Below, one piece after another: positions 5,965 to 8,327 of a DNA stretch of 8,327 nt (position 1 is its first letter; the number at the start of each line of letters is the position of its first letter). Below the pieces are notes generated by a model. That model was not told the origin of the DNA. It made no database searches and worked only from the letters and a program-made list of their open reading frames with translations. The DNA comes from Gemmatimonadota bacterium. GTDB taxonomy: Bacteria; Latescibacterota; UBA2968; UBA8231. The translations under genes were made by a program, and so were the position numbers. The DNA lies in the NCBI GenBank assembly GCA_009845645.1, contig VXZF01000672.1:1-8327 (forward strand). Direction: 5' to 3'.

Positions 5965-7998
5965 GTGAGAAGCCGTCTGAAAATTCTTAAAGGTGCAATC
6001 CTGGCCTGTGTTGTGCTGATAGGTGTTTGTAGCCCTGGGGCAGCGCAAGAGTGGTGGCAGCTCGGCGGGCAGGGCGGCGTCGCGCCAGCGGACGTGGCGG
6101 ACTTCAGCCTGATGATAGACGACGCAGTCGCTTCCCACGCACTCCAGCCCTTTGAACTCGACCCGAGCGAAAACATCTTGCCCCAGCTCGGCCCCTGGCA
6201 GCGCTGGCGCTTTCCCACCGACCCGCAATTCCGCTCCGGCCACCCGCGCTTCTGGACGGACATCAACCACGACAGACTATACCAAGCCACGGAAAGTTTT
6301 CTCTTCGTCGATGGGGATCCAACCACATACATAGAGCGGCGGGACTTAGCTGGCATTTTCTATACCATAGACTTGGGCACCCAAGTGCCCGTAGAGCGCT
6401 TCGTCTTTTTCCCTCCCGAAGGCGTCAGTCCCGAAAGCGACGAGCCTTTCAGGCCCAATTACATCCTCAAGTCCTATAGTCTGACGGCCGCCAAAGCCGA
6501 GACCGGCATTATGCAAGAGGAGCTGGCGCGCGGGTTCGTCTGGCGGGGCGATGGGCCGTGCTGCCCGCTGGCCATCCCCCTCGGCTACGAGGAGCGCAAT
6601 GCCGACGTGATGACCGAAATCGCGTTTCCCACCCAATACCTCCGATTCTTCCGCCTAATTGCCATTCCCGACGGATTTACCCTGTACGGCGACCCCATTG
6701 TCACGCGCTCGGCCTTTGCCGAGATGGAAATCTACGGTCGGGGTTTCGCTCCGCAGGCGACCTATGAGTCGCAGGTCATAGATTTGGGACGGGAGGTCAA
6801 CTTCGGGCAAGTGCGCTTAGCGGTGAGCAAATGGCGCAAGGACGGGGACCAACTGCTGCCGTCCGACGGCCCAACCCGCGCCCAAGTGGAAATCCGCACC
6901 GGGCGCGACGACACCCCAACGGCTTATTTCGGCTTTGACGATCTGGGTGCCCATGTAGAGGTAACCAAGAAGCAATGGGATCGACTGATACCGCTAGAGA
7001 CGCGTGGCGCGACCATCGCGGTCGGCTTTCGCGGTCCGGTGGCCGAAGATCTGCAAAACTGGAGCTTCTGGTCGCTGCCGTTGGAGGGTTCGGGCCAGCA
7101 TCCGCGCCTGCCGTGGGGCCGGTACTTCCAATTGCGCGTGCAGTTAGAAACGGACGGGCTGTGGGAATTTGCCCGCCTCGATTCCCTGCAAATCGAGATC
7201 GCGCCCCTGCTAGCCGACCGAGTTGTCGGCGAGATCGTCCTCGCGGAGGAACCTCACCCTCAAGGTGGACAAGTGCGCGTCCCAGCGGGCGCGAAAACCC
7301 CATTCACATACGACTTAGGCGTAGAATTTGCCAGCGCGGACCGCATCGGCTGCGATGCCGTGCGCATCTCAGCACCGGCGGAAGCCACATTTAGCTATTT
7401 GGAGATGGGCGACCCGCTCAGCGCCGTAGAGCCGGATAGCCTGCTGCGCGAAGCAAGCGGCTTTGTCGTGTTCTTGCCTCGCCCCTTGCACCCGAGCGGC
7501 GATCAGCGGCTGCGCATCGGCCTCGAAGCCGTGCTGTACGGCGAAGCTGGCGAATTTGGCGGCGAGGTCTTCAACCGTCACGAACCGAGCTTGTTGCAGC
7601 GCGTCGAAGGAGGCGATGTCAGCGTGGAGTTAGGCTCCAACCAGTTGCTCGTCGTAGCGTCTGCCGCCTCCACGGGCGGGGTGTTGGGAGACGTCGAGGC
7701 AGGTAACGGCGCGTTTACCCCCCAAGGCGACGGCATAAATGACCTGTTGTCCATACAATACACCCTTTTCCGGGTGCGGGAATCGTCCCAAGTGCAAGTC
7801 GGCCTCTACGCTCTCGACGGCCGACCGGTATGGCAAGCGCAGCCCAGCGTGCAGGGCGCAGGACGCCATGCGGTCCACTGGGACGGTCGAGACGCGGCCG
7901 GGCAGCTAGTCCGCCCAGGCGTGTACCTAGCGCGTGTGGAAGTAGAAACGGATCAGGGACGAGCGGTGCGGTTGCAGCCCGTCGCCGTGATCTATTGA
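5965..7998 (+). CDS. Secreted discoidin-like protein with CHU_C/FlgD-Ig-type C-terminal domain
   Basis: This is a 677-aa exported protein starting at GTG, with GGAG eight bases upstream. The signal peptide is residues 1-27 or so (MRSRLKILKG, hydrophobic 11-22, cleavage near GAA|Q or AAQ|E). Residues about 100-260 resemble an F5/8-type-C (discoidin-like) beta-sandwich: FVDGDPTTYIERR at 114-126, then FYTIDLG and an end strand AEMEIYG. Residues about 266-412 look like a second related beta-sandwich, opening YESQVIDLG and ending ARLDSLQIE. The C-terminus (about 578-677) starts with NGAFTPQGDGINDLL, the signature of the gliding-motility-associated CHU_C domain, and ends with a FlgD-Ig-like WDGRDAAGQLVRPGVYLARV. 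Such tails are used for sorting or assembly in FCB-group bacteria; whether this one is cleaved or retained is unknown. It lies between the CBM9-like gene and the lipoprotein gene. The ligand is unknown, and no catalytic motif is seen. Confidence 0.85.
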   Translation: MRSRLKILKGAILACVVLIGVCSPGAAQEWWQLGGQGGVAPADVADFSLMIDDAVASHALQPFELDPSENILPQLGPWQRWRFPTDPQFRSGHPRFWTDINHDRLYQATESFLFVDGDPTTYIERRDLAGIFYTIDLGTQVPVERFVFFPPEGVSPESDEPFRPNYILKSYSLTAAKAETGIMQEELARGFVWRGDGPCCPLAIPLGYEERNADVMTEIAFPTQYLRFFRLIAIPDGFTLYGDPIVTRSAFAEMEIYGRGFAPQATYESQVIDLGREVNFGQVRLAVSKWRKDGDQLLPSDGPTRAQVEIRTGRDDTPTAYFGFDDLGAHVEVTKKQWDRLIPLETRGATIAVGFRGPVAEDLQNWSFWSLPLEGSGQHPRLPWGRYFQLRVQLETDGLWEFARLDSLQIEIAPLLADRVVGEIVLAEEPHPQGGQVRVPAGAKTPFTYDLGVEFASADRIGCDAVRISAPAEATFSYLEMGDPLSAVEPDSLLREASGFVVFLPRPLHPSGDQRLRIGLEAVLYGEAGEFGGEVFNRHEPSLLQRVEGGDVSVELGSNQLLVVASAASTGGVLGDVEAGNGAFTPQGDGINDLLSIQYTLFRVRESSQVQVGLYALDGRPVWQAQPSVQGAGRHAVHWDGRDAAGQLVRPGVYLARVEVETDQGRAVRLQPVAVIY

Positions 7999-8016
7999 AC
8001 GAAAGAGTCAAACGCA

Positions 8017-8327
8017 ATGAAAACATGGATAGGCTGTCTGCTGTGCGCCGCACTGCTCGCCGCAGGCTGCGGGCACAAATTGGGCTATCGCCACTTTGCC
8101 GGTCCCATATTGCCGGTCACTGATTTGGCGGGAGCGGATTTCGTCGTCCGCGACGATCACAGCATCACCTTCGTCAAAAACCGCTTGGAGGTGAGCTTGT
8201 TGCCGCTGACCGTGGCCATGCTCAATCGGCAGCTAAGCGGCCACTCGCAGCGGCCGGAGGGCTTTCACGATCCCAACCCCTATCTCGCGCCGGTCAATCC
8301 CTACACCTACGGCGACTGGAAGCCGGG
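8017..8327 (+). CDS. Lipoprotein of unknown family, 5' part only (runs off the window)
   Basis: The ATG at 8017 is 18 bases after the previous stop, and a weak GAAAGAG lies at 8001-8007. The frame is open for 103 codons to the window end, so the stop is not seen. The N-terminus, MKTWIGCLLCAALLAAGC, is a lipoprotein signal with Cys18 as the lipidated residue. The residue after it is Gly rather than Asp, which under the E. coli rule would direct it to the outer membrane. The visible mature part contains VTDLAGADFVVRDD at about 34-47 and a Pro/Tyr-rich stretch, NPYLAPVNPYTYGDW, at about 87-101. I recognise no domain. The short gap suggests cotranscription with the 677-aa gene, and so a surface partner for it. 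Confidence 0.8.
   Translation, partial: MKTWIGCLLCAALLAAGCGHKLGYRHFAGPILPVTDLAGADFVVRDDHSITFVKNRLEVSLLPLTVAMLNRQLSGHSQRPEGFHDPNPYLAPVNPYTYGDWKP

Noticed and set aside
5740..6270. 176-codon minus-strand open frame spanning the 5858-5964 gap
   Set aside because: It overlaps two well-supported plus-strand genes and both hairpins, and its protein has no coherent features.

Overview
The window looks like chromosome from an uncultured, moderately GC-rich Gram-negative bacterium, probably of the Fibrobacteres-Chlorobi-Bacteroidetes superphylum. A Latescibacterota-like lineage is my best guess. The reasons are a DUF6785/DUF6784-type multispanning membrane protein, a CBM9-like secreted protein, a secreted protein ending in a combined 'FTPxGDGxND' plus FlgD-Ig-like tail, and a very large outer-membrane-like protein with D/N-rich calcium-loop motifs. 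The phylum call is inference from protein style, not from a marker gene.

Layout: two divergent transcription units are separated by one 273-base intergenic region (4673-4945). On the minus strand, a large exported protein of 879 aa (2033..4672) is followed almost without a gap by a 646-aa multispanning membrane protein (89..2029). The two reading frames share a frame and are separated only by a TAA stop and one codon, and the second starts at TTG. On the plus strand there is a 303-aa exported CBM9-like protein (4946..5857), then a strong GC-rich hairpin that looks like a terminator, a second hairpin, a 677-aa exported discoidin-like/FlgD-Ig protein (5965..7998), and the start of a lipoprotein gene (8017..beyond 8327).

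The intergenic region holds a plausible minus-strand promoter (4729..4758), a perfect 8+8 inverted repeat of A and T tracts (core 4782-4802), a consensus TATAAT for the plus-strand unit (4838-4843), and a leader of about 95 bases. That leader has two Shine-Dalgarno sequences and a pyrimidine tract able to pair with either one.

Taken together, four of the five genes encode exported, surface or envelope proteins and the fifth is an inner-membrane protein. There are no enzymes with recognisable catalytic motifs, no regulators, no RNA genes, no mobile elements and no CRISPR. The simplest reading is an envelope or surface-structure locus, perhaps for binding glycans or making an outer layer. No function can be proven from the sequence.
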